Positions 25,667 to 34,123 of a stretch of 64,000 nucleotides of DNA are shown here, piece by piece (within the stretch, counting starts at the first letter, position 1; each line of letters opens with the position of its first letter). The stretch lies in contig JAKSLJ010000012.1 of NCBI GenBank assembly GCA_024401275.1, forward strand, positions 1-64,000, read 5' to 3'. Below the pieces are notes generated by a model that made no database searches, was not told the DNA's origin, and was given only the letters and a program-made list of their open reading frames with translations. A program made the translations under genes and the position numbers. Source of the DNA: Bacteroidaceae bacterium. GTDB taxonomy: Bacteria; Bacteroidota; Bacteroidia; Bacteroidales; Bacteroidaceae.

Positions 25667-27520
25667 TTAGTTTGCCTTTACGGATGCGGATGTGCCGCCA
25701 GAAAAGGAAGTGGCGTTCTCGTAGAGATTCATCCAAAGCTGGCCACCCTTTGGTTCTATGCCAGAGGCAAGCGAGTAGGTTCCACTGGTGAGTTTCGGAG
25801 AACTAATCAGCAGCGAAGTGCCATTGCATATTCTCGGGAGCTGGAACACCGCGAGTGGCGTACTGCCTTCGGTAAGCGCAATGTATGTTCCGGCATTGCC
25901 CGTCAGTGTGGTTGAGACGTAATGACCGCTGTATCTTGCGCCCATACCGCCTCCCATACCGCCACCGATACTTATCACCGTTGCATTGGAAATGGTAAAA
26001 GTGCTGTTTTCAAGGTCAATGCCTTCCTCGCTCCCCATAGTGCTTGCTATGCCAATCATGACACCGCCCGTAGCAGATATGCTGCCATTGGAATCTATGC
26101 CGTCGCCCACTCCATTTGAAACGGAGAAGACACGACCGCCAGACACTTCAATTGCCTTTGCTGCATTCATTCCATCGTCGTATGCACTTATCGCCACATT
26201 GCCACCAGTGACACTCAGCGTAGCCTTGCTCTCTATGCCTTCGCCATTGGTACCAGAGGTGCGCACAAAAACATTTCCGCCGGAAATCACCACATCCATA
26301 TCGCCCTTGATGCCCTTTGGCGAGACGGATGTATCGGCATTTGAGGATGCATTGCCACCCCAACCGCCTGGACGCATATTATTGGAAGACGAAGTGCCAT
26401 ACATATTGCCTGTGGTTATGATATAGATATCGCCACCTTTGATATGGAGATTCTGATCACAAGAGATGCCCTTGCCACCTTGTCCTGTGCTTTTGAGGCG
26501 AAGTTCACCACCAGTAACTACAAGCGTGCTATCGGTCTTTATGCAGGCTGCACCCGAAAGGTCGGAAGAATCTGAGGCGTCAACACCGCCTTTGGTTATT
26601 GCTACTATGCGACCTCCGTCGAAGTTTCCTGCACCATCGCTCGTAAAAGCTTTCTTGCCGGCACCTTCCGTCTGGATATTGAACACACCACCCTTCACCA
26701 CAATAGCATCGTTCGCCTTTATGCCATGACCTGCAGAAGTACCAGACTTGACCTGAATAGATATGCCTGGACGGAAGAAAAGCGCATCGTCACTTGCAAC
26801 ACCGCTCTTTCCAGCGGCATTGTTGCAGGCTATCTCAAGCGAACCTTTACCACTGAATCGCAGATCGTCCTCGCTGAAGAATACCGCCTTCTCGTCTTCT
26901 CCATTTATCTTCTTGTAGGCAGCCGAAGCGCCATCTGCCAACACTGACTTGCCTTCAAGTTGCACAAAGCAGTTGCCATTCTGGATATTGATGGCAGCAC
27001 CCTCAGGATTGGTTATTGAGACATCAGAGAGCAGCAAAGAAAACTTCTTCTCGCTATATATGCGCAAGCTTCCATTCGGAGTTGTTCCATTAACCTTCAA
27101 GGTAAGACCTTTGCTGTGAGCCTTAACCGTTACATCAGCACCATCGGCAGTTATGGTATCACCCTTGACGATGTTGTCGGTCACTACCCCACCAGCGGCA
27201 AAGGTAATGGTTGTGGTGTTCTTTGGTTCGAAGTTGTTTTCTATGTATTCATTATAGTAGGGATCGCTTTCATCAGTTGGTATAACTTCCGTTTCAGACA
27301 GAGGGCTACTGTCCATTACAACATCAAAGCTGCTGAGCATACCAAGGTCTATCAGATTGCCTGACATTCCGCCATTGCCTCCAAGGCCACCTTGTCCACC
27401 AGGACCAAAGCCAGGTCCACCGTCTTGCTGCCAATCGCCAAAGGGATTATCGGTTGTGCAAGCGCAGAGCAACGACAGAAAAGATGCCGCAAACAGGATT
27501 AGTTTTTTATGAGTTCTCAT
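25667..27520 (-). CDS. Cthe_2159-type carbohydrate-binding beta-helix lipoprotein
   Basis: This 617-residue lipoprotein (Cys21, LLCAC) has a Gly-rich linker (about 30-55), then a Cthe_2159-like repetitive beta-helix region (about 90-560) with turns such as GIKANDAIVV, GISCDQNLHI, GIKGDMDVVI and GIESKATLSV. Its start overlaps the end of the LytTR regulator gene by 14 bp, so translation is probably coupled. It and the related 775-residue protein bracket a small secreted protein. A cell-surface polysaccharide-binding or adhesion role is inferred; the Clostridium thermocellum family founder binds polysaccharide. Confidence 0.75.
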   Translation of the reverse strand: MRTHKKLILFAASFLSLLCACTTDNPFGDWQQDGGPGFGPGGQGGLGGNGGMSGNLIDLGMLSSFDVVMDSSPLSETEVIPTDESDPYYNEYIENNFEPKNTTTITFAAGGVVTDNIVKGDTITADGADVTVKAHSKGLTLKVNGTTPNGSLRIYSEKKFSLLLSDVSITNPEGAAINIQNGNCFVQLEGKSVLADGASAAYKKINGEDEKAVFFSEDDLRFSGKGSLEIACNNAAGKSGVASDDALFFRPGISIQVKSGTSAGHGIKANDAIVVKGGVFNIQTEGAGKKAFTSDGAGNFDGGRIVAITKGGVDASDSSDLSGAACIKTDSTLVVTGGELRLKSTGQGGKGISCDQNLHIKGGDIYIITTGNMYGTSSSNNMRPGGWGGNASSNADTSVSPKGIKGDMDVVISGGNVFVRTSGTNGEGIESKATLSVTGGNVAISAYDDGMNAAKAIEVSGGRVFSVSNGVGDGIDSNGSISATGGVMIGIASTMGSEEGIDLENSTFTISNATVISIGGGMGGGMGARYSGHYVSTTLTGNAGTYIALTEGSTPLAVFQLPRICNGTSLLISSPKLTSGTYSLASGIEPKGGQLWMNLYENATSFSGGTSASVKAN

Positions 27521-28247
27521 TTATACGCTGAATATTTATCGTTCTTTCGTCAATGTATTTCTGCACCTCGTCCTTATACATATCGCTGATTGGGAGAAGG
27601 GTGTCATCACTAAGCTTAATACGCATCTTGGAAATCTCCTGTACTTTATTCATATTAACTATATAGGAGCGATGAATGCGAAGGAAACTGTCGGTAGGAA
27701 GGATGTCAGCAAGCTTCTTCATACTCATCAGGAACATAAGCTTCTCGCCGTTGTCCAGATGAAGTTTCAAGTATTCACTCTTTGACTCCACATAGACAAT
27801 CTGCTTTAGACTGACACGCACGGTGCGGTAGTCGGCCTTTACGAAAAGCGTGTCGCCTGCAAGACTCTGTTCCTTCAGCGCAGCCTTCTCCAGTTCATAC
27901 TGATGCTTCACCTTGGCAGCCGACTTCTGGAACTCAGGCATTCCGAAAGGTTTCAGCAGATAGTCAATGGCATTTACCTTGAAGCCTTCGAGAGCATACT
28001 GGCTGTATGCCGTCGTGAATACGATGAGCGGCGGATCTGCCAACGAGCGAACAAAGTCGAGACCATTCAGATCGGGCATGTTGATATCGACAAAGATGGC
28101 GTCAACCTCTTCCTCGTCCAACACTTTCATAGCCTCAAAGGCATCTTGGCAGGCGGCGATCAGGTGCAGGAAAGGCGACTTCTCTATCATCGTACGGAGT
28201 TGAAGGAGTGCCAACGGCTCGTCGTCTATTGCTAAACATTTTATCAT
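27507..28247 (-). CDS. LytTR-family response regulator
   Basis: This 246-residue protein has a receiver domain (1-120; DDE at the acidic pocket, phospho-acceptor Asp54 in FVDINMPD, Lys in YLLKPF) and a LytTR DNA-binding domain (about 140-240; LFVKADYRTVRV, SFLRIHRSYIVNM). It is the partner of the kinase ending at 28297 and probably controls the surface-protein operon it belongs to. Confidence 0.93.
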   Translation of the reverse strand: MIKCLAIDDEPLALLQLRTMIEKSPFLHLIAACQDAFEAMKVLDEEEVDAIFVDINMPDLNGLDFVRSLADPPLIVFTTAYSQYALEGFKVNAIDYLLKPFGMPEFQKSAAKVKHQYELEKAALKEQSLAGDTLFVKADYRTVRVSLKQIVYVESKSEYLKLHLDNGEKLMFLMSMKKLADILPTDSFLRIHRSYIVNMNKVQEISKMRIKLSDDTLLPISDMYKDEVQKYIDERTINIQRINENS

Positions 28248-28296
28248 TTCATTTACAATTTACCATTTACAATGTACAATTTGAAAGCGACTACAC

Positions 28297-29415
28297 TTAT
28301 CCCTTCAATTCAAGTGTTACACGATATTGTTCCGGATTGTCGTCTTCTACATTAAGCTTATAGTCGCCCTCGTATATCAAATCCAGACGCTTGCGAACAT
28401 TCTCCAAACCAATGCCGCCACTATCATTGCTTTGTTTCAGCAGATGGCGACTGTTACAGCATTCAAAATAAATTGTCTTGTTGTCTTCCCCCACCGCAAG
28501 AGCTATGCGTATAAACGAAGGCTGCTGATAGCTCACGCCATGCTTGAACGCATTCTCAATGAAGGTTACAAGAAGCAGAGGTGGTATCTGTATGCCATTT
28601 GTCACGGTTGGCATCTGGCTAACTATCTCCACCTTATCGTTGTAACGCAGTTTCATCAGCGAGAGATACTGCGTAATGAAGTCTATCTCTTGCGACAGTA
28701 GCACCATCGGACTGTTACTTTCGTATAACGTGTAGCGCATCAGTTTCGACAGTTCCACAAGACTTCGCTTCGCCTTCTCCTGGTCAATGTCTATGAGCAC
28801 ATGGATGTTGTTGAGCGTATTCATGAAGAAGTGTGGATTTATCTGATATTTCAGATAGTCTAACTCCTGCTTTAGGTGCTGCTGTTCCAATTCCGTAAGT
28901 CTGCGACGCTGCTCCTGTGACTTCATCATAGCGTCTGCTCCAAGGTTCACGCCGAGCATCAGAAGGGCTATTATCAGGCGCGCAATATCGGGAGGCGCCA
29001 ACAACGGATGTCTATGAGGCTTGCGGAAGTCAGGATGCTCTGGTCTCTTTTCTGAACGCTCAGACTTCTTTTTTTCACATTCAGAGCGATTGGCATGTTC
29101 TATTATTGGTCTTCCATGATGAGGATCGCGTGGAGTATTCCTAGTAAACAGTGCAAAGCCCGAAAGCATCACCACCACAGTCAGCGCATATATCCAATAG
29201 CGTTTGCGGGCATAGAGCAGTGGGATGAGCAGATAATGATGCAAAAGAAAGAGCAGGAAGAATGCTGACAAGAAGGTATATGTTCTGCCTAAATCGTGCC
29301 AGTCGAACTGCAAGTTCTCTGCCACATTGTAGTAATACCGCAACAATAATGGACAGACAAAAACGACTGCCCAAATTGCTGCAATACCAATATTAACAAC
29401 CTTATTAGTCTTCAT
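28297..29415 (-). CDS. LytS/YehU-type sensor histidine kinase
   Basis: This 372-residue protein has several N-terminal membrane helices (about 8-26, 47-68, 72-92, 145-163) with a charged loop between the last two, then a His_kinase domain with the phospho-acceptor His195 in YQINPHFFMNTLNNI and an ATPase domain (FIENAFKHGVSY, GGIGLENVRKRL). A longer frame to 29532 exists, but its first 39 codons run through family A repeat 29431-29505, so the start at 29415 (MKTNKVV) was chosen. It pairs with the adjacent LytTR regulator; the stimulus is unknown. Confidence 0.92.
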   Translation of the reverse strand: MKTNKVVNIGIAAIWAVVFVCPLLLRYYYNVAENLQFDWHDLGRTYTFLSAFFLLFLLHHYLLIPLLYARKRYWIYALTVVVMLSGFALFTRNTPRDPHHGRPIIEHANRSECEKKKSERSEKRPEHPDFRKPHRHPLLAPPDIARLIIALLMLGVNLGADAMMKSQEQRRRLTELEQQHLKQELDYLKYQINPHFFMNTLNNIHVLIDIDQEKAKRSLVELSKLMRYTLYESNSPMVLLSQEIDFITQYLSLMKLRYNDKVEIVSQMPTVTNGIQIPPLLLVTFIENAFKHGVSYQQPSFIRIALAVGEDNKTIYFECCNSRHLLKQSNDSGGIGLENVRKRLDLIYEGDYKLNVEDDNPEQYRVTLELKG

Positions 29416-29430
29416 TCCTGTTTTTTGTAT

Positions 29431-29505
29431 TGTAGGGCGAGGATTTCCGAGCCGCCATTTAGGTTTTATTGTGCGGTGAAACGGCTCGGAAATCCTCGCC
29501 CTACA
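29431..29505. repeat. Palindromic element, family A, best complete copy
   Basis: Arms at 29431-29454 and 29482-29505 are perfect inverted copies over 24 bp with a 27-bp loop. It lies immediately upstream of the kinase gene. Confidence 0.9.
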
Positions 29506-29601
29506 TTTTCCTTTCCCCATAAAGCAATGCAAAGGTAATAATTTTCATCTTATCTCAAAAATATAATCAACGAAATGAGCTTTTATCTCAATGTTTTAGC
29601 T

Positions 29602-30819
29602 TCATATTGCCCTCAGAGCCTGATACTTTCGTGACAGGAATGCTTGTGCAAGGAAAACAATTGAGATGACTACTCCGACCATGTATGGAGCATTGGCAGA
29701 GCCGATTGCCTCGCTGATAGGACTTACTATCAATGGAGATGTAAACTGTCCCATATACATTGCAGCAGATATCAATGGCATGACGGTTGTTGCCGCATCC
29801 TTTCCGCCCTTTATGGAGGCAATGGTGTTCAGATACGGCATGCCAATGCCATTGGCTAAGCCTACGAAGAATGCACCAGCAAGAAGAAGTGGTGTGGATA
29901 CTCCGATAGCAAACATAGCATAGCCTATGATGAATGTCAGCGGAGCCATGTATTTGACCGTTCGGCTCATATTGCTCATTATCCACCCGAAGACAATGCC
30001 GACAATGGCTGCAACGACATCCAAACCAACCATTATCAGCGTGATGTCATTGCCTGTAAGAGCTTCATTAGCCCGAGCGGTCATGGCAAAGTTTGTTGGG
30101 AATATGAAGAATAGCAACATCTGCAGATACATGCCAACCACAGATGGCGCAAAGCGCATCAGCGATGCTATTGGCCGCCCTTCTTTCTTGCGGGCTTGGG
30201 TTATCCCCGTCTCACTTTCGTAATAATCCGGGGCATCGTCCATTGTTGACGCTCCAGTCTTTAGTTTCTCGTTCGGGAGGTTTAATGCCACCAACATAAG
30301 TGCTGGTAGCCCAAGAAGATACACAAGGAAGGCAAAGTTCCAACTGATGTTGGCTAGAAGACCGCTGAGAAGAGTTGCTATTACACCACCGAGCTGGCTC
30401 ATGAATGCACCAAGTCCCATCAGACGAGGCTGGTCTTCTGGCGGGAAATAGAACGAAAGAAGTCCTGTAGAAAGAGGCATAATCATTCCTACACTGACAC
30501 CTAGAAGTGCTCTGAGGGCGAGTATTGTCCAGATGTCTTCTACAAGGAATGCTCCTGCACCGAACACGACATACATAAGTAATCCTGAGACAGCGATAGT
30601 CTTTGTGCGCATCATTTGGCACAACAAAGGAAAAAACAAGTTTGTGATAATGATAGTAAGCGCTGGCAAACTGACTATCAATTGTACAAGAAGATTGCTC
30701 TTGTCAGCAAAATGCGTTCTGATTACACCAAGTGCAGGAGCCATTGCAGCACCCGCCATAACGGTAAGAAGTGAGATAGACAGGATGGTGAATGTAAGTT
30801 TTCCGTTTTTCTTTTTCAT
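29602..30819 (-). CDS. MFS transporter
   Basis: This 405-residue protein has about 12 predicted membrane helices and MFS signatures (FLLQMMRTKTI-type loop 2-3, RALLGVSVGMIMPLSTGLLSFYF in helices 4-5). A charged central loop (about 185-215) separates the two halves. The family resembles drug or sugar exporters; the substrate is not evident. It stands alone, with a long leader from its own promoter. Confidence 0.88.
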   Translation of the reverse strand: MKKKNGKLTFTILSISLLTVMAGAAMAPALGVIRTHFADKSNLLVQLIVSLPALTIIITNLFFPLLCQMMRTKTIAVSGLLMYVVFGAGAFLVEDIWTILALRALLGVSVGMIMPLSTGLLSFYFPPEDQPRLMGLGAFMSQLGGVIATLLSGLLANISWNFAFLVYLLGLPALMLVALNLPNEKLKTGASTMDDAPDYYESETGITQARKKEGRPIASLMRFAPSVVGMYLQMLLFFIFPTNFAMTARANEALTGNDITLIMVGLDVVAAIVGIVFGWIMSNMSRTVKYMAPLTFIIGYAMFAIGVSTPLLLAGAFFVGLANGIGMPYLNTIASIKGGKDAATTVMPLISAAMYMGQFTSPLIVSPISEAIGSANAPYMVGVVISIVFLAQAFLSRKYQALRAI

Positions 30820-30850
30820 AATAATTATTGATTGAAGATTCTTTTATGGA

Positions 30851-30872
30851 GGTGTCGTGCCCTCACGACACC
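30851..30872 (-). promoter_or_regulatory. Leader hairpin of the MFS gene
   Basis: GGTGTCGTG and CACGACACC form a perfect 9-bp stem with a 4-base loop, 32 bp upstream of the start codon. It is in the ~135-base leader, so it could affect translation. It may instead be a repeat remnant. Confidence 0.5.
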
Positions 30873-30961
30873 AATACTGGAGTTTTACAGCTCTACCAAG
30901 CTGCAATTTCTTCAGCATCTACAATCCTGTACGAACCTTGGAAAACCTACGAAATGCGCTG

Positions 30962-30992
30962 CAAAGTTAATGATTTTCTCTTTCTTACCAAA
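30962..30992 (-). promoter_or_regulatory. Promoter of the MFS gene
   Basis: On the minus strand TTTG (30989-30992) and TAACTTTG (30962-30969) are separated by 19 bp. Confidence 0.65.
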
Positions 30993-31185
30993 ATAAAATC
31001 AACGAAAAGAACTTTAATCTCAACGATTTTTATGAATTAAATCATAACCGCTAAAGACTAATGGTAACTCTGCTTACGCCTGAAACACAACTGAAAAAGG
31101 CTAATAGCTAACGGTGCCATTACCCATTAGCTATTAGCCATTAGCCTCAACTTGAGCACATGCGAAAGTTGAATATTCTTACCTG

Positions 31186-31593
31186 TTACCAATTAAATAT
31201 TTTGTCGAGCAATTTGCCGACGTTGTCGCGGTTTGTGACGCCGCTGTCGCGCCATGTTCTGCCGTTGTTGCTATAAGAATCTCTTCTGCTATCTCTACGC
31301 ATAGCGTCAGCGCAGCGATCCATCTTACGGTCTATTTCACTATTAGGTATGATGTTCTCATCAATGTTGTTATGCTCGCGGGCACTCTTATATGCCTTCA
31401 TTGCTTCCTCATAGTGACCGAGACGAAACTCGTCGTCACCCTTGTTCATGTAGTCCTTGACATGCACCTCGTGGATTCTGTGGTTAACGGCCTTATAGTC
31501 GCTTCCATCCAAGGTTGACTGTGCGTTTACTTCTGTTACGTTTACTGTGAACATTGCTGCTACGAGAGCTGCGATAGCGAATAACTTTTTCAT
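31186..31593 (-). CDS. Small secreted TPR-like protein
   Basis: This 135-residue protein has a signal peptide (cleavage near VNAQ), one tetratricopeptide-like helix pair (about 50-75; MNKGDDEFRLGHYEEAMKAYKSA) and a basic, Arg/Asp/Ser-rich C-terminal part (RRDSRRDSYSNN). One TPR unit is enough for a small binding surface but not a full superhelix. Its promoter and upstream dyad are shared with the twin 42-residue peptide genes, so it probably responds to the same signal. Function unknown. Confidence 0.75.
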   Translation of the reverse strand: MKKLFAIAALVAAMFTVNVTEVNAQSTLDGSDYKAVNHRIHEVHVKDYMNKGDDEFRLGHYEEAMKAYKSAREHNNIDENIIPNSEIDRKMDRCADAMRRDSRRDSYSNNGRTWRDSGVTNRDNVGKLLDKIFNW

Positions 31594-31700
31594 AATGTTT
31601 GAGTTTTTAAGTGTTAATGTTTTGAGTTTAATGTTTTTAATTTTTAATACTAAAGTTTAAAGTTTGAAGTTTTGAGTGTCATTTTCTTTGTTTGACGATG

Positions 31701-31733
31701 CAAAGGTAGGGAGTTATTCTCATTCTTTACAAA
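31701..31733 (-). promoter_or_regulatory. Promoter of the secreted TPR-like gene
   Basis: On the minus strand TTTG (31730-31733) and TACCTTTG (31701-31708) are separated by 21 bp, identical in layout to the twin-peptide promoter. The leader is about 100 bases, with repeated A/T-rich short motifs. Confidence 0.8.
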
Positions 31734-31752
31734 CACATTATGAAAACAAAAC

Positions 31753-31781
31753 GTACAATCTGTGAATTTCACAAACTGTAC
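31753..31781. promoter_or_regulatory. 29-bp dyad operator, second copy
   Basis: The dyad reads GTACA-N3-TGTGAA-T-TTCACA-N3-TGTAC and lies 19 bp from the -33 box, as at 21460-21488. Sequence outside the dyad (about 20 bp further upstream) is also conserved between the two sites. Confidence 0.75.
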
Positions 31782-32065
31782 GTCTTATTCATTCTATGTA
31801 CAGAAAAATGGAGCCACCTCAATCCATAAATAATCAAAAAAACAGTCAACTCGTTTTAGAATAAGCAGAAAAGTAGTCAACCAAAATCGTCAAAATACAT
31901 CTCGCGTTTTCAAATGACGTAAATCATCAACTAACACCGCATAACACCGCTTTTTCATGATTACACAACAACAATGTGGAAATTATTTTATAATTTTGCA
32001 TTTGGAGGTATTGTGCCACTCGTTACAAACGATACTAGGCACATAAACATTGAAGCAATTGAAAT
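31782..32065. other. Intergenic region between divergent genes
   Basis: This AT-rich stretch contains the conserved outer part of the dyad region (to about 31800) and a plus-strand -7 box TAATTTTG (31991-31998) for the glycosyltransferase gene, without a clear -33. Nothing else is recognisable. Confidence 0.5.
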
Positions 32066-32782
32066 ATGAAAAAAGAAGCATTTACCATCTATGCACCCGT
32101 ATATAACGAGATCGATTCTCTCCCTCGATTAGAGCAGGCCTTGGATGAATATAGTAAAAGTATAGAGGTTGAGCGTGATGTGTTTGTTCTGTTCGTAAAC
32201 GACGGATCTACAGATGGCTCAGAAGAGGCGCTAAATGAAATGTGTGCTCGCCATACCCATTGGACAGTTCTGCATTTTGACCGTAATTATGGAAACTCAT
32301 CTGCCTTTAAGGCGGCTATTGACTACTGCCAGACGCCATTGTTGGGCCACATAGATGCTGATCTGCAGACCAATCCCGAAGATTTCAATCTGATGCTGCC
32401 ACATATGGATGAATTTGCTTTGGTCTGTGGCGATCGAGTAAAGCGTAATGACAATTGGCTAAGAAAAGCCAGTACTGCTGTCGCTAATAAGTGGAGACAA
32501 CTATTCACCGGAGACAATTTTCATGATGTGACCAGTCCTCTCAAGATTATGCGGACGAAATATGCCAAGCAGATGCCTTTCTTCAACGGATCACATCGCT
32601 TTATTCCGGTAACGTTCCAGATGATGGGACTTCCTGTTCGTGTTGTTCCTATTAGACATTATCCGCGTGCTGCAGGCGAAGCCAAATATGGCCTTTTTAA
32701 TCGAGTGTTTGGAGGTGTGGCTGCCGATAGTTTTGCCTATGGCTGGATGATTAGACGATATCTGAAGTATAATTTCAAGTAA
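32066..32782 (+). CDS. GT2 glycosyltransferase, polyprenyl-phosphate sugar type
   Basis: This 238-residue GT-A protein has the family start IYAPVYNEIDSL, the FVNDGSTDGSEE nucleotide-binding segment, the DAD metal site (HIDADLQTNPED) and a VTSPLKIMRT region. It resembles DPM1/ArnC-type enzymes that move a sugar from a nucleotide to polyprenyl phosphate, but lacks the C-terminal membrane helices of ArnC. It converges, 10 bp apart, on a LAB_N membrane protein, a pairing that suggests lipid A or envelope glycan modification. Confidence 0.85.
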   Translation: MKKEAFTIYAPVYNEIDSLPRLEQALDEYSKSIEVERDVFVLFVNDGSTDGSEEALNEMCARHTHWTVLHFDRNYGNSSAFKAAIDYCQTPLLGHIDADLQTNPEDFNLMLPHMDEFALVCGDRVKRNDNWLRKASTAVANKWRQLFTGDNFHDVTSPLKIMRTKYAKQMPFFNGSHRFIPVTFQMMGLPVRVVPIRHYPRAAGEAKYGLFNRVFGGVAADSFAYGWMIRRYLKYNFK

Positions 32783-32792
32783 AGTATTTGTG

Positions 32793-33419
32793 CTAATCCT
32801 CATTCTTGCGGAGGCCAATCATGATGTTGCGAATGGTAGGGATGATGCCGACCTGACCGATTACCAGCACCCAATCATGTCGTATGATGCCATAAGCGAT
32901 GATTAGCAAACCTCCGACCAACGCAAAATACCAGAAGAGCAGTGGTAGTAACGATTCGCCTCGCTTGACGCAATACAACCATTGCACGATGAAGCGTGTC
33001 TTATAGACTATCTGTCCGGCAACACCTAGCAGAATAAGCCACAATGGAATCATATTGTTGTGTAGAAAATCTGCTGCGAAACTGCCCCAACCCGAGATTA
33101 CTACAGGTATTAGTGCTAGGGGAATCAGGGCTTGAACGATGGGTATAAACTTGGGGACGCATTCATAGAGCCCTTTCGCGCGTATGTTCCATATATATAT
33201 GTAGTACGACAGGTACTCGCCCAAGAGTATCGATACATCATTTCTTAGCCAGCCATAGTAAAACAAGATTGATGAGCCGATGATGCTGAATATCCAAAAT
33301 AGCGACGGCGACTCAATCCGTCCCTTCTTTTCGGTCAGATACCATTGAATAATACTTCGACCAGTATAGAAAAACTGAGCCGAAAAACCAATAAGGTATA
33401 TCCATAGCGGGCTGTCCAT
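32793..33419 (-). CDS. Membrane protein with tandem LAB_N domains
   Basis: The product has 208 residues from the Met at 33419 (MDSPLWIYLIG). About six membrane helices form two or three repeats of the lipid A biosynthesis N-terminal (LAB_N) motif: FSAQFFYTGRSIIQWYLTEKKG and GVAGQIVYKTRFIVQWLYCVKRGE. The frame extends to 33485, but the extra residues are polar and not part of the domain. LAB_N proteins are linked to lipid A modification; the neighbouring GT2 supports an envelope lipid role. A flippase-like function is possible but unproven. Confidence 0.82.
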   Translation of the reverse strand: MDSPLWIYLIGFSAQFFYTGRSIIQWYLTEKKGRIESPSLFWIFSIIGSSILFYYGWLRNDVSILLGEYLSYYIYIWNIRAKGLYECVPKFIPIVQALIPLALIPVVISGWGSFAADFLHNNMIPLWLILLGVAGQIVYKTRFIVQWLYCVKRGESLLPLLFWYFALVGGLLIIAYGIIRHDWVLVIGQVGIIPTIRNIMIGLRKNED

Positions 33420-33571
33420 CTTACAAAAGCTTAATTTACCATTGCTCGAAAAGTGATTGATTGGGTATGACAAATGCGAGTGCAAAGTTAGTTATTTTTA
33501 TGTAATATCAGCATGATTATTTCATTTTTTTGTATTGGGAGCGTGAATAAATGTTAGTTTTAAATCAAAAT

Positions 33572-33611
33572 GCCATCCGCTGGTACTTCTTTTGCGCTAC
33601 CAACGGATGGC
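33572..33611 (-). terminator. Hairpin after the DUF3307 gene
   Basis: GCCATCCG and CGGATGGC pair as an outer stem, with GGTA and TACC continuing it, downstream of the DUF3307 transcript. No long T-run follows on the minus strand, but A/T-rich sequence does. Confidence 0.55.
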
Positions 33612-33640
33612 TAACAATATATTTATGAAAAGTTTCGCTC

Positions 33641-33697
33641 TTATTTCATTGCGTAAACCTCGTTGCACTGGTCAATGGCTGCCTGGATGTTGTCCAT
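33641..33697 (-). CDS. Possible 18-residue coupled ORF
   Basis: The ATG overlaps the stop codon of the DUF3307 gene (TAATG) and opens an 18-residue frame, MDNIQAAIDQCNEVYAMK. The overlap suggests coupled translation, and the hairpin 30 bp downstream puts it within the transcript. It is too short to test from sequence alone. It may be chance or a degraded tail. Confidence 0.25.
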   Translation of the reverse strand: MDNIQAAIDQCNEVYAMK

Positions 33698-33990
33698 TAT
33701 AACAAATATACCAGACACAGCAGATAATGCAATGCCTGATCCTGCCAAGAGTTGATCTTGCCATAGCGAGCTTTCAATGCGTCAATGGGGAAATGCAACA
33801 CGGAAATCACCGCCAACTGCCAACCGAAGCCAAAACATAGATAGAAGGGAAGAGAATATAATACACAATGAGCAAACAAGTGATACCAGTTCTCACCTTT
33901 CGTATTGGCAAGGAATGAATTCTGGAAAAGAAAGTCTCCAACAATATGACAAATTATAATCTTGTAGATTAATTCAAACATATTCATCAA
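33697..33990 (-). CDS. DUF3307 family membrane protein
   Basis: This 97-residue protein fits DUF3307: HIVGDFLFQNSFLANTKG, then HLFAHCVLYSLPF, LHFPIDALKARYG and DQALHYLLCLVYLL, forming about three membrane helices with conserved His and Asp residues. Function is unknown. A family A palindrome (34008-34065) lies just upstream. Confidence 0.8.
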   Translation of the reverse strand: MMNMFELIYKIIICHIVGDFLFQNSFLANTKGENWYHLFAHCVLYSLPFYLCFGFGWQLAVISVLHFPIDALKARYGKINSWQDQALHYLLCLVYLL

Positions 33991-34007
33991 TGATAATCAG
34001 TATGCAA

Positions 34008-34065
34008 GTAGGGCGAGGATTTTCGAGCCGTTTCAATTGCGGCGGCTCAGAAATCTTCGCCCTAC
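34008..34065. repeat. Palindromic element, family A
   Basis: Arms at 34008-34030 and 34043-34065 are inverted copies with two mismatches and a 12-bp loop. It lies between the DUF3307 gene and frdB. Confidence 0.85.
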
Positions 34066-34079
34066 AAGAGAGAATTTAT

Positions 34080-34122
34080 CTCCCTCCCCCTACATAATGG
34101 GGGAGGGTTGGGGAGAGGGTCT
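34080..34122 (-). repeat. GC-rich palindrome after frdB, possible terminator
   Basis: CTCCCTCCCCC-TACATAAT-GGGGGAGGG forms a strong hairpin one base after the frdB stop. It belongs to the C-run/G-run family, and by position could end the frdCAB transcript. Confidence 0.65.
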
Positions 34123-34123
34123 T

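Noticed and set aside
29416-29532. Longer start for the histidine kinase at 29532
   Set aside because: The extra 39 codons are almost entirely a family A repeat and lack a hydrophobic start; the Met at 29415 precedes the first helix.
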